64,000 nt of DNA, from the NCBI RefSeq assembly GCF_004382825.2, contig NZ_SDQO02000002.1:124001-188000 (forward strand), given 5' to 3'. The notes under the pieces are model-generated. The model was not told the DNA's origin. It worked only from the letters and a program-made list of their open reading frames with translations, and ran no database searches. Both the position numbers and the translations under genes were made by a program. Source of the stretch: Corynebacterium silvaticum (lineage in GTDB: Bacteria; Actinomycetota; Actinomycetes; Mycobacteriales; Mycobacteriaceae). How positions within the stretch are numbered: position 1 is the stretch's first letter; every line of letters begins with the position of its first letter. Of this stretch, positions 11,151-20,023 are shown piece by piece.

Positions 11151-11905
11151 GCGTGAATGGGGTGTTTTGACGTGAGGTGGGGCGGGTTGTTCGACGATGT
11201 CGGGGCGGCCTTCCTGGTGTAGGGTGCCTTGACGTAGTAGTCGTGTTTGCGGCGGCGTTACCTCGCAGTCACACTGTCCTACGGAGCCTGGACTGACTGT
11301 CAGTCCCAGGAACGATCCACGATTAGTTCGTATACACCGGCACACACGGAGTCTTGGTGGTTGACCTGTTTGATGCGTAGGGGGTGCACAACAGTTTGAA
11401 AGTATTGAGCGTTCTACGGTTCTGAGGGGGTGCATTTGGAGGAAGATAAGGGGGAGGCAGATCCCTGGTGGCTGCTTCGACGAGTAGGTCGTGGACGGTG
11501 TGCTCTCCTTTGTGATAGATCTCGAACACCCAGGGGCAGCGGTGCCCGGTCGAAGCTGTTCTCGAAGGTGCTGTACGCGGCTGGAGCAACCCAGGTATAA
11601 GACCGCCGTCGGGTATGTTGCGTAATAAAGTCATTCCCGCTTTGAATAGAATATTAGGCTGAGTCTGCGTGGCAAGCTGGATCTCGACGCGCTTTCACCG
11701 TTGCCGTAGCACGGCTGTAGGTAGTGACCTCATCGGGATTTATGAACACGACGATGACTGTAGTGTGCTCGAACGCGGTGCCGAGCGCCTCCCCAATATA
11801 CGACGACTCTGCATTGTTAGTTCGACGTCGGTTGTCCACCTTATTGGCGATATCGCGATACTGTGAGAGATCTCATTGCAGTCGTGTATGACCAAGACGG
11901 GCCAG
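11151..11905. other. Degenerate accessory DNA without an intact gene
   Basis: Several overlapping minus-strand frames of 60-130 codons cover this stretch, but none has a start context or a recognisable fold and they interrupt each other. It looks like decayed coding sequence inherited with the island that begins after tRNA-Ala. I see no tRNA-end direct repeat that would mark an attachment site. Confidence 0.5.
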
Positions 11906-12904
11906 TTATAGTTCGGACTGCCTATGGTTTTCTTTCTCTCTTCCAGTGATGTCATGCCCCTTGAGGGTAAGCGTATCCTTGAGACGATTTTCCCAGCCTT
12001 TTTTGTGGATGATTCTGACGTAATCAGCTTTTGAATCTGAGAGAAGGTCGATCCGGCTGCGGCGGCTGAGATTGGTCCAGTCTTCGTACATCACATAGAG
12101 GGCGTTTCCATAGTCGAGATTCTCCAGTACGATAAGATTTTCACGAAACTTGAATCCGAAATAACGAGAGAACTGTCCTTTCCCTACGATGGTCGCGCTC
12201 GGGTGAAACCCGTTCACAACTTCGTATCTATTCTGCATTGTTTTCAAGCGCGGACTTCCTGGGGTGGGATTCAGAAGCGTCAGAACCCTGGTGAAGCTGG
12301 CTTCGCCCTTCGGGAGAAGCTCCCATGTCACTTGCTGGTCGTTAAGCCAATCAGTGACCGAGAGCTTCGAGGAAACGATAGACACGTGAGCGTTGATATT
12401 TTCTCTTAGAAGTGAAGCTGCCAGGTGAAGATCACGCTCATCGAGTTCCCTGCGGTCGAATACATGATCAACACGGAATCCAATAATGACCTTTCCATCC
12501 TCCGGGTCCTGGACATCGATAAGAATCGGCAGCTGCTTCGCGTACCAGATCTCCTTTTGGAAGACCTTGCGCGTGGAATAGTGTGTATGACTACCATGCT
12601 TCCAGTCTCCGAAGTTGGGAACTTGCCATCCTCCAATAAGCTTCTTGACCTTCGGGAGGTCCTTACGCACGAAGAGTCTGCCGTCGATGTTGTACCGAGA
12701 CCACTTGCCGTTGGTGGCTTCGGGCACCACGGCTTTAGTGAGGTGTACAGATTCTCCGTCTGAAGTGATCCCAAGGTGTTCAAGAGCACCGGATGCCAGA
12801 TCCGAGAGTTGGTATGTCAGTGTCTTGCCCACATAGAAGGTATCCGTCGAACAATGGTCAACCAACTCATTGATGAAACTAGGGATCTTGGCATACCCGG
12901 ACAT
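11906..12904 (-). CDS. Unrecognised 332-residue protein next to a HigBA-type module
   Basis: I do not recognise the family. AAGGAGG five bases before ATG 12904 fixes the start, giving MSGYAKIPSFINELVDHC. There is no signal peptide or membrane segment and the composition is that of a soluble protein. The N-terminal ~130 residues contain G-H/K-H-G-S-H-T-H-Y. The middle has D-V-Q-D-P-E-D-G-K and the C-terminal ~80 residues have E-N-L-D-Y-G-N-A-L-Y-V followed by basic K-K-G-W-E-N-R-L-K. The gene points away from the adjacent higB relic, with about 180 bases between. Its place beside toxin-antitoxin genes suggests a defence or mobile-element protein; that is inference. Confidence 0.7.
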   Translation of the reverse strand: MSGYAKIPSFINELVDHCSTDTFYVGKTLTYQLSDLASGALEHLGITSDGESVHLTKAVVPEATNGKWSRYNIDGRLFVRKDLPKVKKLIGGWQVPNFGDWKHGSHTHYSTRKVFQKEIWYAKQLPILIDVQDPEDGKVIIGFRVDHVFDRRELDERDLHLAASLLRENINAHVSIVSSKLSVTDWLNDQQVTWELLPKGEASFTRVLTLLNPTPGSPRLKTMQNRYEVVNGFHPSATIVGKGQFSRYFGFKFRENLIVLENLDYGNALYVMYEDWTNLSRRSRIDLLSDSKADYVRIIHKKGWENRLKDTLTLKGHDITGREKENHRQSEL

Positions 12905-13080
12905 TTGAACCTCCTTGTGGTTCAAGTAGCCGCCACTGGGGTCGGTCCTCTGTAATTGATGTGTTTTCGAAACCAATATTATTTGGTTTGCATGATTCAC
13001 ACAAGGGGTGATAAGCTTATTGTATGTATCTCAAATAAGGGATGTAGTAGTGCAGACCTGACCATGTTGTTCTGGGCGAG

Positions 13081-13385
13081 GTGGAGTGCTTGCGTGTCGT
13101 CTTTAAGGATGATGACCCCCGTCGACTGGCCGAAGATGCGTCCTATGCGCCGCGGCGCTGGGGCGTAGACATCATCAAGGCGTACCGGAAGAAGATCCAA
13201 GTACTGCTCGCGGCTACCGACGAACGAGACCTATATGCGCGATGCGTTCCCTCCGGCTGGAGCGACTCAAAGGCAACCGTGCTGGAACCTCATCCATTCG
13301 TCTGAATGACCAGTTCAGGCTCATCATCAAGTTTGAGACGGATGACGAGGGCCGGATAGTTATCGTCATCGAGATGGTTGATTAA
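13081..13385 (+). pseudogene. higB: HigB/RelE-type toxin, frameshifted
   Basis: Two frames together spell a complete plasmid-maintenance killer (HigB) protein. From 13081 the frame gives RVVFKDDDPRRLAEDASYAP and ends its meaningful part at ERDLYA. Two bases on, another frame gives MRSLRLERLKGNRAGTSSI followed by LNDQFRLIIKF and stops at 13383-13385. The break is at about 13237-13243, where an extra CG in TATGCGCGATGCG disrupts the frame. HigB toxins are ribosome-dependent mRNA endonucleases; this one cannot be made as one chain. It precedes the antitoxin gene by about 16 bases, the inverted toxin-first order typical of higBA. Confidence 0.75.
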
Positions 13386-13401
13386 CCACTGAAGGAGAGT
13401 G

Positions 13402-14502
13402 ATGACCATGAGTACGCCGATGGCTGCCGAGGTATTCCCGCTCGGGGAGCACCTGGCTGACGAACTCGACGCACGCGGTTGGACTCAGGCTGACTTTGCG
13501 GAGGTGCTGGGAAGACCAGCACAGTTCGTGTCCGAGGTCATCTCGGGAAAGAAAGAGATCACTCGCGAGTCTGCCGCGCAGATCGCGACTGCGCTCGGAA
13601 CAAGCGCGGAGCTTTGGCTTAAACTCCAGGACTCTTATCTTCTTTGGAAACAATCACAGGACTCTCGCACCAGGGAGAATCTTGATGCTGTAAAGACCCG
13701 TGCTAGATTGCGCGCGTTGGCACCGGTCGCCCTATTAAGGAAGCGCGGATTTATCACCATGGCCGATCCAGAAGGCCAATCGAACGAGGTCCTTCGCCTC
13801 TTCGGAATGCAGAGCCTTGATGAAGAACCGACGGTAAGGTTCGCCGCGAGGAGAAGCAACCCGGACGAGGCAGTCACCGTGCTGCAACGGGCTTGGGTTG
13901 CGTGCGTCAAAGCCAGTGCGCGTGAGCTAGAGGTTGCGCCGTACTCTCGTGAACGACTCCGCCGGTTGGCTGAGCAACTCTCGGAACGAGCACGCAACCC
14001 GGAGGCGTTTGCAGACTTTCAAGCATCGTTTATGGAAGTCGGAGTGAAGTTGATCTACGTTGAAGCATTCCCTGGAGGGAAGCTCGATGGGTGTGCATTG
14101 ATAGTCGATGAAACCCCCGTGATCGGTATCTCCGGTCGATGGAAGCGGCTAGATAAAGTACTCTTCACAATTCTGCATGAAACTGCCCATGTTTTGCTGG
14201 GGCATGTCTCAGAGGACGGGGGAGTCATCATTGATGATTTGTCTGAAGAGAGCCAGGACGAGGAAATGGAAGCTGATCAGCTTGCTAGTGAACTAACGAT
14301 TTCGAGACCGCTTCCCGTCGTTCCCGAACGGCCAAGCATGACCTGGGCACAGACACAAGCGGAGGCGCTGGGTGTGCACCCGATTACGCTGATCGGCAGG
14401 CTTCAAAACGATGGCCTACTGTCATGGAAAACTACCCTCGTCCGTAACGCGCCCAACGTTACCGATCAGCTCAAACGATGGAAGACGCTCGCCCCGGCCT
14501 GA
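13402..14502 (+). CDS. HigA-family HTH antitoxin fused to an ImmA/IrrE-type metallopeptidase domain
   Basis: The 366-residue, two-domain protein starts with an XRE-type helix-turn-helix (about residues 15-80: DELDARGWTQADFAEVLGR, then I-T-R-E-S-A-A-Q-I-A-T-A-L-G). That is the HigA antitoxin fold. The C-terminal half is an ImmA/IrrE (DUF955) domain with the zinc-binding H-E-T-A-H and a following E-M-E-A-D-Q-L-A-S-E, where the third ligand is expected. Such fusions may regulate the locus or cleave a partner; which applies here is unknown. AAGGAG at 13392-13397 could serve ATG 13402 or ATG 13408. The gene is intact although its toxin partner is broken. Confidence 0.8.
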   Translation: MTMSTPMAAEVFPLGEHLADELDARGWTQADFAEVLGRPAQFVSEVISGKKEITRESAAQIATALGTSAELWLKLQDSYLLWKQSQDSRTRENLDAVKTRARLRALAPVALLRKRGFITMADPEGQSNEVLRLFGMQSLDEEPTVRFAARRSNPDEAVTVLQRAWVACVKASARELEVAPYSRERLRRLAEQLSERARNPEAFADFQASFMEVGVKLIYVEAFPGGKLDGCALIVDETPVIGISGRWKRLDKVLFTILHETAHVLLGHVSEDGGVIIDDLSEESQDEEMEADQLASELTISRPLPVVPERPSMTWAQTQAEALGVHPITLIGRLQNDGLLSWKTTLVRNAPNVTDQLKRWKTLAPA

Positions 14503-14680
14503 CGACATCACGACGTTCGCCTCGTCTTCTGCGGAACTTCGCGGGGCATCGTCGATCTGACATTAATGGTGTGAGATAAAGCGTCGATACGCTTAAACGT
14601 AGGGGGTGAGGATCGTTGCTTCTGCCTGGCTGCTCGCAGTAATGTGTGCGCTAAGAGGAACGATTACCTCACAAAGGCTG

Positions 14681-14714
14681 CAGATTGTTACCTAGATATA
14701 TGCGTGGGCATGAC
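14681..14714 (+). promoter_or_regulatory. Possible ribonucleic antiterminator (RAT) site for a BglG/LicT-type protein
   Basis: AGATTGTTAC at 14682-14691 and GGGCATGACT at 14705-14714 have the spacing and the conserved ATTGTTAC / GGCA core of RAT hairpins in the leaders of PTS operons controlled by BglG-family antiterminators. A BglG-type gene (broken) ends this operon. The overlapping terminator hairpin is not obvious, so the call is tentative. Confidence 0.4.
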
Positions 14715-14766
14715 TGCAGACCACTCGCATTCGTTTTCCTGTGTATGCAGGAGATCGGAGAACACC

Positions 14767-16335
14767 GTGACTCAGTCCATGTCACAGAGTGTGGCGTCGC
14801 GGCCTACCCCTCGTGGTGCGGCGTTTAAAACATTACAAAAAGTCGGCAAAGCATTCATGCTGCCCATCGCGATTCTTCCGGCAGCTGGTTTGCTGCTCGG
14901 CATTGGTGGTGCGCTTTCCAATCCCAACACGATCGCGGCGTATCCGGCCCTCAATAACTAGGTAGCACAGGGCATTTTTACCGTGATGTCTGATGCCGGA
15001 AGCATCATTTTTGCCAACCTTGCGCTATTGCTGTCCGTTGGACTTTGTATCGGCCTGGCCAAGAAAGATAAGGGGACCGCAGCTCTAGCGGGTATGGTCG
15101 GTTACCTTGTCATGACAGGCACCATTGCCTCGTTGCTCAAAGTCTTCAATCCAGACGGTGAAGCCATTGATACGGGAATCATCGGATCTTTGGTCGTGGG
15201 TTCTGTCGCTGTTTATCTGCACAATCGGTATCACAACATTCAGCTTCCGGCGGTTCTGAGGTTCTTTGGCGGATCTCGTTTTGTGCCGATAGTGACCGCC
15301 GGCGCAGCCGTTCTTGTGGGCGGAGTGTTTTATCTTATTTGGCCAACGTTCCAAGGATTACTCGTAACCGCGGGAAACGGAATGGCCAACCTGGGGGCCA
15401 TAGGCACGTTCCTTTATGGATTTGTGCTTCGACTATCGGGTGCCGTAGGACTGCACCATACGATTTATCCCATGTTCTGGTACACCGAGTTGGGTGGAAT
15501 AGAGCAGGTCAATGGGGAAACCGTGGTGGGGGCACAGAAGATCTTTTTTGCTCAGCTCGCGGACCCCAACCATCATGGGCTTTTCACTGAAGGAACTCGA
15601 TACTTTGCCGGGCACTTTGACACCATGATGTTCGGGCTTCCTGGTGCTGCACTAGCGATGTATCACAGTATCCCCCGAGATCGCAGAAAGAAATATGCCG
15701 GTCTGTTCCTAGGCGTTGCGCTTACCTCTTTTATTACAGGCATAACCGAGCCCTTGGAATTTATGTTCCTCTTCGTGGCACCTGCGCTGTATGTGATTCA
15801 CGCTTTCTTTGATGGCTTGAGCTTCCTCATCGCAGACCTGCTACAGATCAGAATCGGAAATACCTTCTCGGGTGGATTTATTGACTTTACGTTGTTTGGA
15901 ATTTTGCAGGGACAAGAAAAAACACACTGGCTCTATGTACTGCCCGTCGGCGTTGCCTGGTTCTGCCTGTATTACGTGGTATTCCGCTGGTATATCAAGC
16001 GGTTCAACGTGGCTTCACCAGGCCGACTCAACGATACCGTGAGCGATACCTCAACGGACACCGCCGGGGCGGAGAAAAAACAAGCAGCACTGTATACCGA
16101 GGCACGTGAGATTGTGGATGCACTAGGCGGCGAAAAGAACCTAGAAGACATTGATGCGTGCATCACGCGTCTTCGGGTGTCAGTTGTAGATTCTTCCCAG
16201 GTGGATCGCGAGCGATTGAAACGACTAGGAGCTGCGGATGTGCTTGACGTATCTGGTGGGGTCCAAGCCGTTTATGGTGCCAAAGCCATTCTGTATAAGA
16301 ACGCCATCGCAGACATCTTAGGCATCGACGACTAA
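14767..16335 (+). pseudogene. Glucose-family PTS EIICB permease, interrupted by an in-frame stop
   Basis: The gene encodes a sugar-specific membrane permease (EIIC) joined to EIIB. From GTG 14767 (GGAG six bases upstream) the frame gives the EIIC start FKTLQKVGKAFMLPIAILPA, then meets TAG at 14959-14961 after PALNN. The same frame continues downstream without another fault: V-M-S-D-A-G-S-I-I-F, L-S-G-A-V-G-L-H-H-T, and the substrate-region signature S-F-I-T-G-I-T-E-P-L-E-F. The C-terminal EIIB holds the phosphorylated cysteine in D-A-C-I-T-R-L-R-V-S-V. A single base change thus separates it from a full ~522-residue PtsG-like protein. Without readthrough it is null. Confidence 0.85.
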
Positions 16336-16431
16336 AAGTTGCGGGAAGCGATTGTGAAGATAATGCGGGAAATGCTGAATTGGTGTTTCCCGCGTTAGCC
16401 ACATAGCGACGAGAGGAATGATGAAGTAAAA

Positions 16432-16887
16432 ATGTTTGGGTTTAAAAAGAAAAATCCTGTACCGCAGGGGATCGTTGCGCCGGTGATAAGGCAGATTAAA
16501 GACCTCGCTGAGGTGTCTGACCCGGTATTTGCGCAGGGAACATTAGGGCCTGGGTTTGCCGTAGACACGGCAAACAACACCATTGTCGCTCCCATCTCAG
16601 GGGAGGTCATAGTCATGTTTCCCACAGGTCACGCGTGCGCTTTACGTGGGGAAAACGGTGTGGAGGTGCTCGTACACATCGGAATAGACACAGTGAAACT
16701 CAAGGGGGAGGGGTTTCAAGCTCTCGTGGCGCAGGGACAGTTGGTGCAACTTCGCGATTGGAAAGAGACAGCTGCGCGCGTCCCTTCAATGGATACCGTT
16801 GTCGTGGTTACTAACGCGGATAAATTTAATGTGGGAGCTGTTGATAAGAACGCAGCTTTTGGACAGATCGTCATGGAGCTGAAGTAA
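16432..16887 (+). CDS. PTS EIIA component, glucose family (Crr-like)
   Basis: The 151-residue cytoplasmic phosphocarrier passes phosphate from HPr to EIIB. The fold signature is complete: I-V-A-P-I-S-G-E near residue 56, then E-V-L-V-H-I-G-I-D-T-V containing the active-site histidine, and a V-V-V-T-N-A-D late block. It follows the broken EIICB gene by 96 bases; that gap contains an 8-bp inverted repeat (GCGGGAAA/TTTCCCGC, 16365-16393), possibly a processing or attenuation hairpin. The stop is five bases before the antiterminator gene. It is the only intact member of its operon and could still phosphorylate another EIIB. Confidence 0.88.
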   Translation: MFGFKKKNPVPQGIVAPVIRQIKDLAEVSDPVFAQGTLGPGFAVDTANNTIVAPISGEVIVMFPTGHACALRGENGVEVLVHIGIDTVKLKGEGFQALVAQGQLVQLRDWKETAARVPSMDTVVVVTNADKFNVGAVDKNAAFGQIVMELK

Positions 16888-16892
16888 AAACC

Positions 16893-17733
16893 ATGTACCG
16901 GATGCAACGCCGTCACAACAACAATGTGGTGCAAGCTATCGACGACCACGGACGTAGCGTGGTGCTGCTTGGCAGAGGCATTGGGTTTGGGGTGTCTGTA
17001 GGAGACTCAATAGACAAAACCCGGATCGAAATGACCTATGTTTTGGAATCACAACAGCATGCGGCAAGCATTGCGGTGAGGCTGAGCAGCCTTTCTCCTG
17101 AGATTCTTATTCTCACTCGGCCCATTGTTGTCGCAGCACACGATCGTTTAGGGATAGACAACGCTGAGGCATTGTTGCTCCCCGTTGCGGAGCACATGAG
17201 TTTTGCCGTAGATCGTGCTGGCGCAGGAAAATACGTAGATTTTCCCTTGGAAACGGAGATACGGCATTTATTTCCCAAAGAATATGAGTTTGGCCAGCAT
17301 GTTTTAAAAATGATCATCGCGGAACTGGGCGTTTCTCTGCCAGCAAGTGAAGCCGCTGCTTTTGCTTTGCACGTGGTGAGTATGCAGTTTGGCCGGTCTA
17401 GGATTTCCCGAGCCGTGGCCAATGACGCAGCTTATCGACGACATCCTGCGACTGGTCTCAGAACATTTAGGTTTTGTTGTTTCACGCGATGACTTTGCCA
17501 CTCGACGCTTTGTGACCCATTTGAGGTTTGTGTTGGGAAGATTTGAAAAGCAAGGGCCTGAGGTGAAAGAACGCAGAAAATTTGTTCATACGATTAAGAC
17601 GTCGATGCCGAGCTATTGGGATGTTGCAGTAAACGTGCAGCAGCATATTGAAGAACAAACCCATGCCACTTTGGGGCTCACAGAGACTGCGTATCTCACA
17701 TTGCATATCGGCAACCTGGCAGAGGGAAAGTAG
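16893..17733 (+). pseudogene. BglG/LicT-family transcription antiterminator, frameshifted
   Basis: The protein would bind a RAT hairpin in the operon leader and be controlled by PTS phosphorylation. From ATG 16893 comes the RNA-binding (CAT) domain with N-N-N-V-V...V-L-L-G-R-G-I-G-F. PRD1 follows (A-E-H-M-S-F-A-V-D-R). At about 17415-17425 the frame is lost: the first frame runs on to a stop at 17490-17492. The rest of PRD2 (M-T-Q-L-I-D-D-I-L-R-L-V to H-I-G-N-L-A-E-G-K) is in another frame ending at 17733. Together with the EIICB nonsense codon this shows a decayed sugar-uptake operon. Confidence 0.82.
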
Positions 17734-17820
17734 AACACCGAGGATTTGTGAAAAGAGGTTCATGAAAAGAATCGTGAGGTTTTGAGGCGAGGTCGCACAT
17801 CTCACATGAACGGACATAAG

Positions 17821-17848
17821 AGCATGCCCCCGTTTGCGGGGTGATGCT
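17821..17848 (+). terminator. Hairpin after the PTS operon
   Basis: AGCATGCCCCC and GGGGTGATGCT pair around CGTTTGC with one bulge. The T-run is weak, so it may be a terminator or a separator before the ABC operon promoter. Confidence 0.55.
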
Positions 17849-17906
17849 TGTGCAGCTCAACGCCTCTGAATCGATAAACTAGCTGGTCAGTACAGTGGTG
17901 CTGGGC

Positions 17907-17942
17907 TTGACCCCCGGTCACATAGTGCGACACTATGCATAG
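17907..17942 (+). promoter_or_regulatory. Promoter with overlapping palindromic operator for the sugar ABC operon
   Basis: TTGACC (17907-17912) and CACTAT (17931-17936) are 18 bases apart, which would place transcription start at or next to the GTG at 17943, a leaderless message. CATAGTG-CGA-CACTATG at 17921-17937 is a perfect 7-bp palindrome over the -10 region and looks like a repressor site. Confidence 0.5.
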
Positions 17943-18944
17943 GTGAAAAATCTCCGGTTCCCCCTACGTGCGGCGGTCGTTACGCTCGCCGCGTCCGTCG
18001 TGCTCAGCGCTTGCTCTGCAACAGGCGGTGCCCCGCGTTCCTCGAATACTTCGGGCGGGCAGGTAGGCGGAGTGGACACGCCTCGTTATGTCGTCGCAAT
18101 GGTGACGCACGGCGCCCCTGGCGATACTTTCTGGGATTTGGTGCGTAAGGGCGCAGAAGACGCAGCTAAAAAGAACAACATGGAGCTGCGCTATTCCTCG
18201 GATCCCGAAGCACCGAATCAATCTAATCTGATTCAAAATGCCATCGACTCCAAAGTCGACGGAATCGCGGTGACTATGCCCAACGCAGAGGCAATTGGGC
18301 CAACCGCCAAGAAAGCGGTGACCGCCAAGATTCCGACGGTGGCGCTCAATGCCGGAATGGACGCATACCAAAAATATGACATCTCTGCGTTCTTTGGGCA
18401 GGAAGAAAAAGTAGCCGGGACCTTAGCCGGCAAACGCCTTGCCCAAGACGGCGCCAAACACGCGCTCTGCGTTATCCATGAGCAAGGAAATTCCTCACAG
18501 GAAGCTCGTTGCGCGGGCCTTAAAGAGGGGCTTGCCGGCGCTGACATGGAAGTGCTTTATGTCAACGGTAAGGATATGACGAGCGTTCAATCCACTGTGC
18601 AAGCAAAGCTCGCACAGGACAAGAGCATTGACTGGGTGATGGGGCTTGTGGCACCTGTGGCTCTCACCAGCGTTGATGCCGTAAAAAACTCTGGAAGCTC
18701 AGCCAAAATCTCAACTTTTGATACCAATGCGCAGCTCGTGACTGCCATCAAGGGCGGCACAGTGCAGTGGGCTGTGGATCAGCAGCCGTATCTTCAGGGC
18801 TACATGGCCATTGATGCGTTGTGGCTTGCGCAACGCAATAGATCAACCGTCGGAGGGAATCGACCGGTCTACACAGGCCCGAGCTTTGTCGACGCCACCA
18901 ACGTAGACAAGATTGCAGATTCCGCAAAGGCAGGCCTACGTTGA
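17943..18944 (+). CDS. Sugar ABC transporter substrate-binding lipoprotein (RbsB/XylF type)
   Basis: A 333-residue exported lipoprotein. The signal peptide ends in the lipobox V-L-S-A-C (Cys about residue 24), so it should be anchored outside the membrane. The mature part is a periplasmic-binding-protein type 1 fold: Y-V-V-A-M-V-T-H-G-A-P-G-D-T-F-W is the ligand-proximal first strand, followed by D-S-K-V-D-G-I-A-V-T-M-P-N and I-S-T-F-D-T-N. The family binds pentoses, hexoses or inositol; the actual sugar cannot be read from sequence. The stop overlaps the permease TTG start by four bases, starting a compact three-gene operon. Confidence 0.85.
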   Translation: MKNLRFPLRAAVVTLAASVVLSACSATGGAPRSSNTSGGQVGGVDTPRYVVAMVTHGAPGDTFWDLVRKGAEDAAKKNNMELRYSSDPEAPNQSNLIQNAIDSKVDGIAVTMPNAEAIGPTAKKAVTAKIPTVALNAGMDAYQKYDISAFFGQEEKVAGTLAGKRLAQDGAKHALCVIHEQGNSSQEARCAGLKEGLAGADMEVLYVNGKDMTSVQSTVQAKLAQDKSIDWVMGLVAPVALTSVDAVKNSGSSAKISTFDTNAQLVTAIKGGTVQWAVDQQPYLQGYMAIDALWLAQRNRSTVGGNRPVYTGPSFVDATNVDKIADSAKAGLR

Positions 18945-20023
18945 TCACTCCTCCTACCTCAGAATCCGCAGCAGCAGGCACTGCGGACATTGGAACTGCC
19001 ACACAAGGTGACGATCGACTGCGCCGACGAACAGGCCTTTCCGCGTTGATCCTGCGCCCAGAGTTTGCCAGCCTGCTAGGCGCGGTCGCCATATTCGTTC
19101 TGTTTTTGAGCGTGGCACCGTCGTTTCGCTCCATTGACGCGCTGACTACGGTCCTTTATGCGAGTTCTACTTTAGGAATCGTCGCTGTGGCCGTGGGCCT
19201 GCTCATGATCGGCAATGAATTTGATTTGTCCTCGGGCGTGGCCGTGACTACAGCGGCGTTAGCTGCGACGATGCTGAACTACAACCTGCATCTCAACAGT
19301 TGGGTCGGTGCGCTTATGTCTTTGTTCATTGCGCTGGCAATCGGCGCACTGAACGGATATTTGGTGACTAAGACCGGGATCGATAGCTTCCTGATCACAC
19401 TAGCGGTGTTCCTCATGCTGCAAGGACTTAACCTGGCTATCACTAAGCTGGTGACCAGCCAAGTAGCGACCCCCAGTATCGCCGATATGGAAGGTTTTCC
19501 TTCAGCTCAGAAGGTCTTTGCCGGGACCGTACACATCGGCAGCGTCTCCGTGCGTGCAACCGTTTTTTGGTGGATATTCTTTGTCGCAGCGGGCTCATGG
19601 TTGCTGTTTAAGACGCGATTTGGCAACTGGATTTTTGCAGTCGGCGGGGATGCTGATGCCGCCCGCGCCTCTGGTGTGCCCGTGGCACGCGTCAAAATAA
19701 TCTTGTTCATGTTCGTTGGTTTTGCCGCCTGGTTTGTGGGCATGCATAACCTCTTCACCTTCGATTCCATTCAAGCTGGTCAAGGCGTGGGTAACGAGTT
19801 CTTGTACATCATCGCTGCGGTGATTGGCGGCTGTGCAATGACCGGTGGGCGCGGCACGATCATAGGCACCGCTATCGGCGCTCTCATCTTTGGAATGACA
19901 AACCAGGGAATCGTCTATGCAGGATGGAACCCCGATTGGTTTAAGTTCTTCCTCGGCGCCATGTTGCTTTTTGCAGTGCTCACCAACACTTCCTTTGCCA
20001 CGCTCACCAAGGGGAGGAAATAA
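18941..20023 (+). CDS. Sugar ABC transporter permease (RbsC type)
   Basis: The 360-residue membrane protein has about ten hydrophobic segments after a 35-residue cytoplasmic N-terminus. It shows the BPD_transp_2 signatures I-G-N-E-F-D-L-S-S-G-V in the second segment, A-x-x-x-G-x-L-N-G-Y-L-V-T-K, and A-A-R-A-S-G-V-P-V-A-R-V-K in the coupling loop to the ATPase. The start is TTG at 18941 inside the end of the binding-protein gene (TTGA overlap), and the ATPase start follows the stop with no gap. It should form a homodimeric channel with the downstream ATPase. Confidence 0.85.
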   Translation: MITPPTSESAAAGTADIGTATQGDDRLRRRTGLSALILRPEFASLLGAVAIFVLFLSVAPSFRSIDALTTVLYASSTLGIVAVAVGLLMIGNEFDLSSGVAVTTAALAATMLNYNLHLNSWVGALMSLFIALAIGALNGYLVTKTGIDSFLITLAVFLMLQGLNLAITKLVTSQVATPSIADMEGFPSAQKVFAGTVHIGSVSVRATVFWWIFFVAAGSWLLFKTRFGNWIFAVGGDADAARASGVPVARVKIILFMFVGFAAWFVGMHNLFTFDSIQAGQGVGNEFLYIIAAVIGGCAMTGGRGTIIGTAIGALIFGMTNQGIVYAGWNPDWFKFFLGAMLLFAVLTNTSFATLTKGRK

